A DNA stretch of 64,000 bases. Source: Clostridia bacterium. Lineage in GTDB: Bacteria; Bacillota; Clostridia; Lachnospirales; Lachnospiraceae. Each line of letters starts with the position of its first letter. The first letter of the stretch is position 1. The stretch is taken from contig QKJQ01000012.1 in the NCBI GenBank assembly GCA_003249225.1, forward strand, positions 1 through 64,000, given 5' to 3'. This document shows positions 8,838-18,029 of the stretch, piece after piece. Under the pieces are notes generated by a model. It was not told the DNA's origin. It searched no databases and saw only the letters and a program-made list of their open reading frames with translations. Position numbers and translations under genes: made by a program.

Positions 8838-8900
8838 TCAGCTTAGTGAAAAAAAGTAATAAAAGTAAAAGTATGCGAATGCGAAATAAGATTTGCTCAT
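8838..8900 (-). CDS. Phe/Tyr-rich leader peptide (transcription attenuation)
   Basis: A 20-codon ORF reads MSKSYFAFAYFYFYYFFSLS: six Phe and five Tyr, including two runs of four or more consecutive aromatic residues. The ATG (8900-8898) has GGAG 6 nt upstream and the stop is TGA at 8840-8838. Transcription from the promoter at 8932-8960 would reach the start within about 25 nt. The ORF is followed by a candidate antiterminator strand and then a strong terminator. This is the layout of the enterobacterial pheA/trp leaders. The inferred role is to sense starvation for Phe and Tyr through ribosome stalling. No other protein function is expected. Confidence 0.88.
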   Translation of the reverse strand: MSKSYFAFAYFYFYYFFSLS

Positions 8901-8931
8901 AATAAACTCCGTTCCTGTTTAAGTTTGCTTT

Positions 8932-8960
8932 ACTATATCACAGTATTAAAATGTTGTCAA
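8932..8960 (-). promoter_or_regulatory. sigma-A promoter of the aromatic operon
   Basis: On the minus strand, TTGACA (8960-8955), a 17-bp spacer and TATAGT (8937-8932) make a near-consensus promoter. It lies about 31 bp before the leader peptide ATG. Confidence 0.85.
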
Positions 8961-9055
8961 TCATAAGTTTGTAAAATGTATTATCCCTGCTATATGCAGA
9001 CAATAGCACAAAAACAAACAGATGACAAGCAGAAAAGCAGCTTACGAAGAAATGA

Positions 9056-9084
9056 TTGTAAAGTAGGAACGGCAGTGCTACAAT
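9056..9084 (+). promoter_or_regulatory. promoter for the DMT transporter
   Basis: TTGTAA, 17-bp spacer, TACAAT; the gene starts about 70 bp downstream. Confidence 0.55.
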
Positions 9085-9156
9085 ATTTAAAGTTTTGGTT
9101 AAATCTAAGATAGAACGGGGCAGGCGGATATGTAAAATTCCGCGGGATAACAGTTT

Positions 9157-10005
9157 ATGGAACAATGGGTGATTCTGGTGCTGATCTACGGTATATTAAA
9201 AGGGATCAGAGATGTGATGAAAAAGAAAGCATTAATGAAAAGTACAGTAATCGAAGTGCTTTTTTTCTATACCCTGATCGGATTTTTATGTGTAGCACCA
9301 AAAACGAAAGAGGCGTTCAATGTAGATATGCATTATATGGGATGGTTCTTTGGTAAGGCATTTATTATATTTATAGCGTTTCTCTGCAGTTTTACAGCAA
9401 TTAAGAAACTGCCAATCAGTCTGTATGGTGTTATGGATCTTGCAAGAGTTCTTTTTTCCATGTTGCTTGGGGTTCTTGTTCTGAAGGAAACGATGGGGGT
9501 TGCTCAGATCATTGGATTAATCCTGGTCATGGGAGGCCTCCTTCTTGTAAATAAAAAAAAGAAAGGGCAGAGCAGGAAGGTCGACCGAAGCTACGTAATA
9601 TTGATGCTGATATCCTGTCTGCTTAATGCGATTTCAGGATTAATGGACAAAATTCTTATGTCAAAGGATATCAGCAGTGTTCAGCTTCAATATTGGTATA
9701 TGTTCTGGATGGTTCTTATGTATTTTGTCTATATACTTGCAGCAAGAGTTAAAGTGAACTGGAAGGAACTGCTGAAGAACTACTGGATTCTGTTTCTGGG
9801 GGTATCTTTCGTTCTTGCAGACAGGGCGCTTTTTATTGCGAACCAGTCAGCTGACAGTAAAATAACGGTCATGACACTGATCAAACAGTCCAGTGTTATT
9901 ATTACAATCCTCGCCGGAAAATTCGTCTTTAAGGAAAAGGATATACTTTATCGGATGTTCTGTGGTGCAATTGTCGTTGCTGGAATAGTGATTGCTGTAT
10001 TATAA
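9157..10005 (+). CDS. EamA/DMT-family transporter
   Basis: The 282-residue membrane protein has about ten hydrophobic segments in two five-helix halves, the EamA (drug/metabolite transporter) repeat arrangement. An interior charged loop (KKKKGQSRKVDR, about 130-141) separates the halves. The second half ends with a typical EamA pattern (KQSSVIITILAGKFVFKEKD... near 245-262). Substrate is unknown; EamA proteins export amino acids, nucleosides or other metabolites. The ribosome site is weak. It is divergent from the aromatic operon, which makes aromatic amino acid or intermediate export thinkable, but this is only context. Confidence 0.85.
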   Translation: MEQWVILVLIYGILKGIRDVMKKKALMKSTVIEVLFFYTLIGFLCVAPKTKEAFNVDMHYMGWFFGKAFIIFIAFLCSFTAIKKLPISLYGVMDLARVLFSMLLGVLVLKETMGVAQIIGLILVMGGLLLVNKKKKGQSRKVDRSYVILMLISCLLNAISGLMDKILMSKDISSVQLQYWYMFWMVLMYFVYILAARVKVNWKELLKNYWILFLGVSFVLADRALFIANQSADSKITVMTLIKQSSVIITILAGKFVFKEKDILYRMFCGAIVVAGIVIAVL

Positions 10006-10069
10006 TTGTATAGTTTGATAAGATTGCAGCTACAAATACAGAAAGAGTAAAGAGGGTTGATATTATCCA

Positions 10070-10098
10070 TTGACATCCTCTTGTTACTAAGGTTTAAT
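10070..10098 (+). promoter_or_regulatory. promoter for the hydrolase gene
   Basis: TTGACA, 17-bp spacer, TTTAAT, about 33 bp before the hydrolase start and after the transporter stop, so the hydrolase is probably a separate unit. Confidence 0.65.
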
Positions 10099-10130
10099 AA
10101 TTACAGATTATAATAGCAGGAGGGAAGATC

Positions 10131-10973
10131 ATGCGTTATTTTGAAACAGAGATCGCGGTTTCATACCAGTATAAGGGAGAGAGGAAGGAATCAAGAACGA
10201 TTCTATCTGATTATCTGATCGATACAACAGAAGATATCAGTACGATTAAAAAAAGACCGGCGATAATTATCTGTCCGGGAGGCGGATATGCATTTCGGTC
10301 AAGAAGAGAGGCTGAACCAGTTGCTTTGAAATATCTTGCAGCTGGATTTCATGCATTCATATTGGAATATAGTGTAGCACCGGCAAAATGGCCATGTGCC
10401 ATGCTGGAACTTGCAAAAGCGGTACAGACAGTGAGAGAGCATGCACAAGAATGGAACATCGACGAGAATAAAATTATTGTGTCAGGATTTTCCGCAGGCG
10501 GACATCTTGCGGCATCACTTGGGACCTTATGGAATGAAAGCATTGTTGAAGAATCGCTTGGTACCAATACTGTCAATGGGAAAAAACTATGGAAGCCGGA
10601 CGGAATGATACTTTGTTACCCGGTCATTACCATGGGTAAATATACACACGAAGGTTCGAAGAAAAATCTTCTTGGAGAGGGTCTTACACAGGAAGAATAC
10701 GATGCCCTATCATTAGAATTGCGTGTTTCAAAAGATACCGTACCGGCATTTTTCTGGCATACACAGGAAGATGGGTCGGTTCCGGTCGAAAATACCTTGC
10801 AATATGCCATGGCAATGCGTAGTTTTTCCATACCCTTTGAAATTCATATCTACGAAAAAGGCGGACACGGGCTTTCTCTTTGTGATGAGCTGACGTCTCA
10901 TGGTCCTGAACAACTGGTACCAGATAATACAGGCTGGCTGGACCTTGCGGTGAAATGGATGAAACGTTTATAA
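10131..10973 (+). CDS. alpha/beta-hydrolase, esterase (acetyl-xylan-esterase-like)
   Basis: The 280-residue cytoplasmic protein has the oxyanion region CPGGGYAF (near 46-53), the nucleophile elbow GFSAGGH (near 122-128, catalytic Ser), an acid in the HTQEDGSVP segment (near 205-213) and the catalytic His in GGHGL (near 243-247). This matches the BD-FAE/hormone-sensitive-lipase-like group, often annotated as acetyl xylan esterase or carbohydrate deacetylase. There is no signal peptide, so it would act on imported oligosaccharides or small esters. It is a single-gene unit with its own promoter and a strong terminator. Confidence 0.85.
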   Translation: MRYFETEIAVSYQYKGERKESRTILSDYLIDTTEDISTIKKRPAIIICPGGGYAFRSRREAEPVALKYLAAGFHAFILEYSVAPAKWPCAMLELAKAVQTVREHAQEWNIDENKIIVSGFSAGGHLAASLGTLWNESIVEESLGTNTVNGKKLWKPDGMILCYPVITMGKYTHEGSKKNLLGEGLTQEEYDALSLELRVSKDTVPAFFWHTQEDGSVPVENTLQYAMAMRSFSIPFEIHIYEKGGHGLSLCDELTSHGPEQLVPDNTGWLDLAVKWMKRL

Positions 10974-10982
10974 TGAGAATAG

Positions 10983-11014
10983 AAAAGTACAACGAAATCA
11001 GTTGTACTTTTTTT
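10983..11014 (+). terminator. terminator of the hydrolase gene
   Basis: AAAAGTACAAC and GTTGTACTTTT form a perfect 11-bp stem, followed by T residues, 10 bp after the stop codon. Confidence 0.9.
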
Positions 11015-11118
11015 AGTATAGATTGCTTATTTCAATAATATTTATGTTGGCAAAAATGATAATAGCACATCAAATCGTTAATTTGCAAAAAAAGACTATA
11101 TAAAAAAGCAGAAATATA

Positions 11119-11147
11119 TTGAATATTTGCTAAATATATAATATAAT
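11119..11147 (+). promoter_or_regulatory. promoter in the AT-rich gap before the CZB chemoreceptor
   Basis: TTGAAT, 17-bp spacer, TATAAT. The 240-bp gap around it is extremely AT-rich. I saw no sigma-28 flagellar-type promoter here. Confidence 0.55.
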
Positions 11148-11253
11148 GATAAATATATATGATTAAATATGAAAATATATTGATATTTCATGCATAAGTG
11201 GCGCAAATCTTACAGATGATCAGCAGAAGCAAAAAACAATGGGAGGTCATACG

Positions 11254-12546
11254 ATGTTATTTCACAAAAAGAAGAAGGCAGAAAATACCCAAAGCATAAC
11301 TCATGAAGTCAATGAACCGGTTCAGGATCGAAGGAAAGAATCAAAAAAAAGTATTGATAACGAAGTAATGATCAACCAGGTGAATGAGCTTCTGCAGTAT
11401 GTAACTGCTATGGATTATGTGAAGCAAATGGTCAAAGAAATGAACGAAGAGGCTTCTCTCATTGACAGTGTTGCAGCCAGCAGTCAGGAAATCAGTGCTG
11501 CAGCCGAAGAAATATCAAATTTCGTACAGGACTCCAGTAAGACCGCTATTGAAAGTATGAAGAGTTCGCAATCTGCAATTCTGCAGATGCAGGATGCTTT
11601 TTCACAGATAGAAAAGATCAAGACACAGACAGATCAGGTGAATGAGACGATGAACTACCTGAATGAAGAAACAAAGAAGATTCAGAGCATGGTAGGTATT
11701 ATTAAAAGTGTTGCTGACCAGACGAATCTTCTTGCACTGAATGCATCCATTGAAGCAGCCAGAGCCGGTGAGCAGGGACGTGGATTTGCAGTAGTTGCCG
11801 ACGAGATCAAGAAACTGGCGGATAACACAAAAAGTCAGGTCAGTTTTATACAGTCGTCCGTATCCAGTCTGATCGAAGAGGTTGGACAGGCCACACTGGT
11901 ATTAAATGATGTAACGAACAACTTTCGAGAATCAAAAGGTGTAATGGAAAAGGCGGCTTCGTCCGTTGGAGGAATCAGCAGTGCTCTTGAGAATATCAAC
12001 AACTGCTTTCAGGAGATCACCGGCAATACGGAACAGCAGACGGCAGCCTCAGAAGAGATGTCCAGCAGTCTTATGGTGATCAATGATAAAACAAATAAAC
12101 TTCAGGTAGAAGTAGTCAGGACCGGAAAAGAATTCTATGCTATTTCTAATATGATTGATAAGATCAGAATCTATGGTCTGGAGCATGGAGATACATTATC
12201 TTACCGATCACAGATCGAGATTTGTGTTAGTGATCACCTGATCTGGAGATGGCGTGTCTATAATATGATTCTTGGTAATGTTGTTCTTGATGAAGCCACG
12301 GTTGGCACGCATAAGACGTGTCGGCTTGGAAAATGGATAGAAGCACAGCACACGAAAGACAGACAGATCATGAGCTTATTCCAGGAACTTGAAAAACCGC
12401 ATGCAGCACTTCATGAACTTGCTAAGAAGGCAATCAGAGAATACAAAGGCGGTCAGTTAAACGAAGCAGAACGAACACTTACCATGATGGACGAATGTTC
12501 AAAGAGCGTTATCGGCATACTTCACAGAGTGAAAGAGCTATATTAA
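11254..12546 (+). CDS. soluble methyl-accepting chemotaxis protein with C-terminal CZB zinc domain
   Basis: The 430-residue protein has no transmembrane segment or HAMP domain. After a Lys-rich head it has a chemoreceptor signalling coiled coil whose tip reads [20 protein letters not shown] (about 154-173), the CheW/CheA contact. The C-terminal 100 residues (about 328-430) form a chemoreceptor zinc-binding (CZB) domain with HLIWRWRVY and HKTCRLGKW, supplying the His/Cys ligands, and a later His. It should be a cytoplasmic receptor; CZB domains are known to sense zinc or hypochlorous acid. The ATG at 11254 has GGGAGG 7 nt upstream; the earlier in-frame ATG at 11239 overlaps that site. No adjacent che genes. 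Confidence 0.93.
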   Translation: MLFHKKKKAENTQSITHEVNEPVQDRRKESKKSIDNEVMINQVNELLQYVTAMDYVKQMVKEMNEEASLIDSVAASSQEISAAAEEISNFVQDSSKTAIESMKSSQSAILQMQDAFSQIEKIKTQTDQVNETMNYLNEETKKIQSMVGIIKSVADQTNLLALNASIEAARAGEQGRGFAVVADEIKKLADNTKSQVSFIQSSVSSLIEEVGQATLVLNDVTNNFRESKGVMEKAASSVGGISSALENINNCFQEITGNTEQQTAASEEMSSSLMVINDKTNKLQVEVVRTGKEFYAISNMIDKIRIYGLEHGDTLSYRSQIEICVSDHLIWRWRVYNMILGNVVLDEATVGTHKTCRLGKWIEAQHTKDRQIMSLFQELEKPHAALHELAKKAIREYKGGQLNEAERTLTMMDECSKSVIGILHRVKELY

Positions 12547-12600
12547 TTTTATTCAGGCATGATGATTATATTTATATAAAGGCAAAGTTAAGTATACGGC

Positions 12601-12632
12601 AAAAAAGTTCCTTGCATGCAAGGAACTTTTTT
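12601..12632. terminator. bidirectional terminator between chemoreceptor and fucI
   Basis: A perfect 32-bp palindrome centred on TGCA has A6 on one side and T6 on the other, so it terminates in both directions between two convergent genes. Confidence 0.93.
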
Positions 12633-12706
12633 GATGTATAGACTAACCTGTAATAAAGTTAGAATCAATAGAAATTAATATAAATAATACGTAACCGATT
12701 TAAATA

Positions 12707-14500
12707 TTATTTATAAAGTGGACCATAGGTTGAACAAGCTCTGTAATCCTGCCCTTCTTTATCCATTCCAAAAGCATTCCATGCTGCAGGACGGAAGATC
12801 TTCTCCTCTGGTACATTATGCATGCATACAGGAATTCGTAGTATGGAGCAAAGTGTAATCAGGTCGGCGCCGATATGACCGTACGATATGGCACCATGAT
12901 TAGCTCCCCAATTATTCATGACATCATACGAAGATGTGAAGGCACCCTTACCGGTAATACGAGGAGCGAACCAGGTACATGGCCAGGTATAATCGGTACG
13001 TTTCCACAAAGCATCACTTACTTCTTCCGGAAGATTTACGGTATAGCCTTCTACCAGCTGCATAACCGGACCAAGACCCTTAACATAATTGATACGGCAC
13101 ATGGTAACAGGCATTTCACTGACAGTGAGGAATCTGGAGGAATATCCGCCGCCACGGAAGTAACCATTGTCAGCAGCATTCCAGGTTGTTGCATTAAGAC
13201 AAGCTTTGGCATCTGCCTCGGTCACTTCCCAGAAAGGTTTGATGATGCCGTTGCCATCTTTATCCTTTATCTCACCGCAGGCATCGATACAGGAAGCACC
13301 GGAATTAATCAGGTGGATAAATCCACCGGCTTCTTTTGCAACACCTTCGATTTCATAACCAGTTGCTTTTTTAACAGCTTCCGGACTCCAGTAGGTACGA
13401 ACATCGGAGAAGATCTGCGGAGTGCCGGTAAGTAATTTACCAAAGAGCATGCAGACTGCATTTAAAGTGTCGTTCTCTGTTGCCAGAATGTATGCTTCGC
13501 GTGGGCCTTCCCAGTCAAAAGAAGAGTTGAGCATTGCTTCCGGGAAATCGCAGTTCGGATAGAAGTCTGTCCACTGGCGCTGTCCCTGGAAACCACCTGC
13601 AATGGCATTGTGGCCGACCATTTCTTCTTCACAGCCTACCGGAAGGTTCGGGTTACCATTGTACATATCTTTGATAATGCACATCATCTTAACAACAAAT
13701 TCCCATGCTTTTTCTTTTTCTTCTGCGCTCTGCTGTACTTCCGGCGGATTCTTATCAAAGCCTTCCGGACAGTTCTCTTTGGTCCAGGCAAGTGCTTTTT
13801 TGAATTCTTCTTCGCTGTAGATGCCTTCGGTCATTCGGCGTATGATCTCAACTTCATCAACCGACTCGACACGCATACCGAGATATTCCTCAAAAAAGTC
13901 TGTATTGATGATGGAACCTGCAATACCCATGCAGATTGAACCAATCTGAAGATAGGATTTACCTTTCATGGTAGCTGCAGCAATGGATGCGCGTCCGAAA
14001 CGCAGCAGCTTTTCTTTTACATCCTCTGGGATGGAAGTGTCATCGGCACCCTGAACATCGTGTCCATAAATACCAAAAGCGGGAAGGCCTTTCTGTGCAT
14101 GTGCTGCAAGCACAGCCGCAAGATAAACAGCACCGGGACGTTCCGTTCCATTAAAACCCCAGACACCTTTGATCGTCATGGGATCCATGTCCATAGTCTC
14201 AGAACCATAACACCAGCACGGGGTGACGGTAAGTGTTATATCAACGCCTTCTTTTCTAAATTTATCTGCACAGGCAGCAGCTTCCGGAACACGGCCGATC
14301 GTGGTATCTGCAATTACGACTTTAACCGGTTCTCCGTTGGAATAACGAAGATTTTCTGTGAAAAGCTTAGCAGCTGCTTTTGCCATATTCATTGTCTGGT
14401 CTTCGAGTGATTCACGAACTTTTAAATATCCTCTTCTTCCGTCGATGGTTGGACGGATGCCGATGACAGGATAGTCACCTACTAATCTGCTTTTAGCCAT
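12707..14500 (-). CDS. fucI: L-fucose isomerase
   Basis: The 597-residue enzyme interconverts L-fucose and L-fuculose (also D-arabinose) with Mn2+. It is full length for FucI. The expected metal/catalytic positions are visible: Glu in ATENDTLNA, Asp in FSDVRTY, and His in [10 protein letters not shown]. The start chosen is [11 protein letters not shown] at 14500; an in-frame upstream ATG would add 15 unlikely residues. No fuculokinase or aldolase gene adjoins it, so the rest of the pathway must be elsewhere. The divergent AraC regulator next door probably controls it. An alpha-L-fucosidase at 52036 would supply substrate. Confidence 0.95.
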   Translation of the reverse strand: MAKSRLVGDYPVIGIRPTIDGRRGYLKVRESLEDQTMNMAKAAAKLFTENLRYSNGEPVKVVIADTTIGRVPEAAACADKFRKEGVDITLTVTPCWCYGSETMDMDPMTIKGVWGFNGTERPGAVYLAAVLAAHAQKGLPAFGIYGHDVQGADDTSIPEDVKEKLLRFGRASIAAATMKGKSYLQIGSICMGIAGSIINTDFFEEYLGMRVESVDEVEIIRRMTEGIYSEEEFKKALAWTKENCPEGFDKNPPEVQQSAEEKEKAWEFVVKMMCIIKDMYNGNPNLPVGCEEEMVGHNAIAGGFQGQRQWTDFYPNCDFPEAMLNSSFDWEGPREAYILATENDTLNAVCMLFGKLLTGTPQIFSDVRTYWSPEAVKKATGYEIEGVAKEAGGFIHLINSGASCIDACGEIKDKDGNGIIKPFWEVTEADAKACLNATTWNAADNGYFRGGGYSSRFLTVSEMPVTMCRINYVKGLGPVMQLVEGYTVNLPEEVSDALWKRTDYTWPCTWFAPRITGKGAFTSSYDVMNNWGANHGAISYGHIGADLITLCSILRIPVCMHNVPEEKIFRPAAWNAFGMDKEGQDYRACSTYGPLYK

Positions 14501-14656
14501 ATTAATAACCATACCTTTCCATTGCCTGCATTTATGCAGGTTCAATTAGCTATTTGAACAAAGCTGCATTTGATTATAGCGATGCATAGACGTCTAAGAC
14601 AAAGCGTCTTTTGACACATTCGCACAATATAATACAAATATGCGTTCATTTTATCA

Positions 14657-14686
14657 TTGTACCGGGTAGAATGCTTGTGTTATAAT
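14657..14686 (+). promoter_or_regulatory. promoter of the AraC regulator divergent from fucI
   Basis: TTGTAC, 18-bp spacer, TATAAT. The 226-bp divergent region also holds a short inverted repeat around 14590-14617 (AGACG/CGTCT), a possible AraC or fucI operator. Confidence 0.6.
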
Positions 14687-14726
14687 AGCAAAAAAGTATA
14701 ACAATATTCAGATTGTGGAGGACATT

Positions 14727-15614
14727 ATGCAGGCACTTGGGTATCGAGAGCACAAAGAAAGGGGAACCTTTGAATTTCCATTGGAATTCTATCATGTGGA
14801 TTCCTCGCATCCGCAATATGTCATGCCGTTTCATTGGCACATGGAGTATGAGATAATTCGTATTTTAGAAGGAGAATTCGATGTTGTTCTTGATGACAGC
14901 AGATACAATGCAAAAGCCGGAGACATAGTATTGATCACAGACGGTGTTCTGCATGCGGGCACGCCGCATGACTGTGTTTACGAGTGCATTGTTTTTGACT
15001 GCAGAATCATAACCCAGGGGGATGAAGTAAGTAAGAATTATATGCGGCGCATAACAGCACATAATTATGAGATACAAAATTATTTTGAAAAAGAAGAAAA
15101 CGAAATTCATAACATTGTATGGTCCATGTTTGATGCATTAAAAGAAAAAGGAGTGGCTTATGAACTGATTGTAACAGGAGAGCTGTTCCGCTTGTTCGGA
15201 AGTATTCTGAATAAGGGTAAGTACACAAAGAATGAAAAGACAGACAGCAGGAAATGGGCTGTACAGATCAAACGTGCTCTGGCTATTATGGAAGAATCGT
15301 ATGGTGGTCTGATAACACTGGAGCAGCTTTCAAAGGCAGCTGGGATGTCGCCAAAGTATTTTTGCAGCTTTTTTCATAAACTGACGGACAAAAGCCCCAT
15401 GGAATACCTGAATCATTACCGGATAGAGCAGGCATGCAATCAACTGACGCAGGAGGATGCGACCATTACAGAAGTAGCTTTTCGATGCGGATTCAATGAC
15501 CTGAGTTATTTTATCAAGACATTCCGGCGATACAAAGGAATGACACCCAAGCAATATGAAAAACTGTTCAATCGGCAGATAAATGAAAACAATGACAAAA
15601 GTACGAAAATGTGA
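14727..15614 (+). CDS. AraC-family transcriptional regulator (probable fucose regulator)
   Basis: The 295-residue protein has an N-terminal cupin sugar-sensing domain (about 1-115, with PFHWHMEYEIIRILEGE and a DIVLITDGVLHAG segment). The C-terminal double helix-turn-helix (about 188-290) ends in FNDLSYFIKTFRRYKGMTPKQY, the classic AraC signature. The ATG at 14727 follows GGAGG by 6 nt; a GTG 12 bp earlier overlaps this site and is rejected. It is divergent from fucI, which argues for control of fucose use; the ligand itself is inference. Confidence 0.9.
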   Translation: MQALGYREHKERGTFEFPLEFYHVDSSHPQYVMPFHWHMEYEIIRILEGEFDVVLDDSRYNAKAGDIVLITDGVLHAGTPHDCVYECIVFDCRIITQGDEVSKNYMRRITAHNYEIQNYFEKEENEIHNIVWSMFDALKEKGVAYELIVTGELFRLFGSILNKGKYTKNEKTDSRKWAVQIKRALAIMEESYGGLITLEQLSKAAGMSPKYFCSFFHKLTDKSPMEYLNHYRIEQACNQLTQEDATITEVAFRCGFNDLSYFIKTFRRYKGMTPKQYEKLFNRQINENNDKSTKM

Positions 15615-15720
15615 TAAACTATATTCTCTGGCATTTTTATGAAAACAATGGAGCAGAACATGCGCCTGTCCATAAAATACGGCAGCAGGAAAAGAAAAAT
15701 CATGAAAGTTGGACATTAAA

Positions 15721-17856
15721 TTGAATTTATATATTTCAGAAAAACCAAGTGTAGCACAGGAATTTGCAAAAGCACTGCAGGAGGATTTCAGAAAAAGGGA
15801 CGGATATATGGAATCGGAGAAAAGTCTGGTGACCTGGTGTGTTGGACATCTGATAACTATGAGTTATCCGGAGTGTTACGATGCGGCATTAAAACGCTGG
15901 ACCTATGACACTCTTCCTTTTTTACCGAAAGAATATAAATACGAAGTGATTGGTAATGTCAGCAAGCAGTTTTCTACAGTTAAGGGACTTCTGAACCGGA
16001 ACGATGTAAGCTGTATCTATGTTTGCACCGACTCCGGACGTGAAGGAGAATATATATATCGCCTGGTAGATCAGGCAGCTAAAGTACCTGCTGGCAAGAC
16101 CAGAAAAAGAGTATGGATCGATTCTCAGACGGAAGAAGAGATTCTTAGGGGAATACGGGAAGCAAAACCTTTGTCAGCATATGATAATCTGTCGGACGCT
16201 GCTTATCTAAGGGCGAAAGAAGATTACTTGATGGGTATAAATTTTTCACGTGTTCTAACGTTAAAGTATGGATATGGTGTAAAGAATTATCTTAATAAAG
16301 AGAAGAATATACCGGTTTCTGTCGGAAGAGTCATGACTTGCGTTCTTGGTATGCTGGTACGACGAGAGCGTGAAATCAGAGCCTTTGTAAAAACACCTTT
16401 TTACAGGGTAAATGCAGACTTTGGTACACCGGTGGAAGGGAAAAGTTTTACCGGTGAGTTTAAAGCAGTGGAAGGATCCGCTTACTATCTGTCTCCCCTG
16501 CTGTATAAAGAAAATGGTTTTAGGGAAAAACAGGATGCACTGGCACTGGTTGCTCAGATGTTCGGTTATGAACCGGAGTATAAAGTATTGCAGGAAACAC
16601 CAAAAAGCATTGAGCAGGCTGAATTCACTGGTGAAACACCTCTGTTTGGAGAGGTACTTTCGGTAACAACAAAGAAGGAGAACAAGAAGGCTCCCCTTCT
16701 TTTTAATCTTGCCGAGCTGCAAAACGAATGTGCGAAGCGTTTCAAGATCAGTCCGGATGAAACGTTGAAGGTAACACAGGAGCTTTATGAAAGAAAACTT
16801 GTTACTTATCCGAGAACAGATGCCAGAGTTTTATCTACTGCAGTGTCAAAGGAAATAATAAAGAATATAGAAGGTCTGTCATCGAATCCTGATTATGCAG
16901 TATTTATCGATGAGATAAAAGAATCTGGAAGTTATAAAACAATAGCAAAGACAGCGTATGTTAATGATAAGCTGATTACAGACCATTATGCTATCATCCC
17001 GACCGGGCAGAATGGTTCATTTGGCAGACAACAGGGGACACTTCATGCCAGAGTGTATGATCTGATCGTTAGAAGGTTTCTGAGTATTTTCTACCCTCCT
17101 GCAGTATATCTGAAAGCAGCGATCGTTGTTAAAATAAAGAATGAAAGCTTTTTTGCGAACTTTAAGGCGTTGTCGGAAGAAGGCTATCTGAAAGTAGCAC
17201 AGGGAAAAAACGAGAGTCCGGAGAATACACAAGAAATTCAGGATAAAACGAAAACTCCTTCCGATGAATCAAAAGAAGAGGAGGATTCGCAGGAGAAAGA
17301 GGAAGAAGAAAGCCTTGGACTTGAATTCATGGAAGTCTTAAAACAGATAAAAAAGGGTAGTATGCTGCCGGTTCGGGATATGCTGATCAAAGAAGGTGAG
17401 ACGGCACCACCGAAACGATATAATTCGGGCTCTCTCATTCTGGCCATGGAAAATGCAGGTCAGCTGATCGAAGACGAAGACCTGCGTGCACAGATCAAAG
17501 GCAGCGGGATCGGAACCAGTGCAACAAGAGCTGAGATCCTGAATAAGCTTGTGAAGATAGCCTATCTTAATCTGAATAAAAAGACACAGATCATTACACC
17601 TACGCTTCTTGGTGAAATGATTTATGATGTTGTGGATGCCTCCATACGTGCGCTCCTTGATCCAAAACTGACTGCAAGCTGGGAAAAAGGGCTTACACTT
17701 GTAACGGAAGGTACCGTAACAAATGAGGAGTACATGGGCAAACTCGAAGACTTTGTAACTCGTATGACGAACCGTGTGAAAGGCCTGAACAATCAATCGC
17801 AGATGACACGATGCTTCCAGGAAGCGGCGGCTTTTTATCCAACGAAAAAGAAATAA
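15721..17856 (+). CDS. topB: DNA topoisomerase III
   Basis: The 711-residue type IA topoisomerase has a TOPRIM domain at the N-terminus (EKPSVAQE at 7-14; TDSGREGEY near 103-111 with the metal-binding Asp/Glu) and the active-site Tyr in TYPRTDAR near 350. It passes single strands to decatenate DNA. An acidic, Glu/Ser/Lys-rich stretch (about 500-535) breaks the core and looks disordered. There is no zinc-finger tail. The start is unusual: no ATG fits, and TTG at 15721 (MNLYISEKP) matches the family start; an earlier TTG at 15709 is possible. Confidence 0.92.
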   Translation: MNLYISEKPSVAQEFAKALQEDFRKRDGYMESEKSLVTWCVGHLITMSYPECYDAALKRWTYDTLPFLPKEYKYEVIGNVSKQFSTVKGLLNRNDVSCIYVCTDSGREGEYIYRLVDQAAKVPAGKTRKRVWIDSQTEEEILRGIREAKPLSAYDNLSDAAYLRAKEDYLMGINFSRVLTLKYGYGVKNYLNKEKNIPVSVGRVMTCVLGMLVRREREIRAFVKTPFYRVNADFGTPVEGKSFTGEFKAVEGSAYYLSPLLYKENGFREKQDALALVAQMFGYEPEYKVLQETPKSIEQAEFTGETPLFGEVLSVTTKKENKKAPLLFNLAELQNECAKRFKISPDETLKVTQELYERKLVTYPRTDARVLSTAVSKEIIKNIEGLSSNPDYAVFIDEIKESGSYKTIAKTAYVNDKLITDHYAIIPTGQNGSFGRQQGTLHARVYDLIVRRFLSIFYPPAVYLKAAIVVKIKNESFFANFKALSEEGYLKVAQGKNESPENTQEIQDKTKTPSDESKEEEDSQEKEEEESLGLEFMEVLKQIKKGSMLPVRDMLIKEGETAPPKRYNSGSLILAMENAGQLIEDEDLRAQIKGSGIGTSATRAEILNKLVKIAYLNLNKKTQIITPTLLGEMIYDVVDASIRALLDPKLTASWEKGLTLVTEGTVTNEEYMGKLEDFVTRMTNRVKGLNNQSQMTRCFQEAAAFYPTKKK

Positions 17857-17907
17857 AGAGGCTGTAATGAATTTGGCTGTCTGCTTGCGGAAATTCTTTG
17901 GAAAATA

Positions 17908-17943
17908 AAGCAAAAAACAGGGTTGAATGCTTGTTTTTGCTTA
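17908..17943 (+). terminator. terminator after topB
   Basis: AAGCAAAAA... pairs with ...TTTTTGCTT around an 11-nt loop, 51 bp after the topB stop. The stem is A/T-rich. Confidence 0.5.
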
Positions 17944-18029
17944 CAAATTCTGATATTATTATTTTTATGTAATTTTATTTTGCAAATGACACAAATTTAT
18001 GTCAAGGTAGTGTATGACAAGGAGTATAT

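Noticed and set aside
8659-8859. Plus-strand 66-codon ORF in the aroF leader
   Set aside because: It runs opposite to the attenuator, has no ribosome site and is explained by the structured leader on the minus strand.
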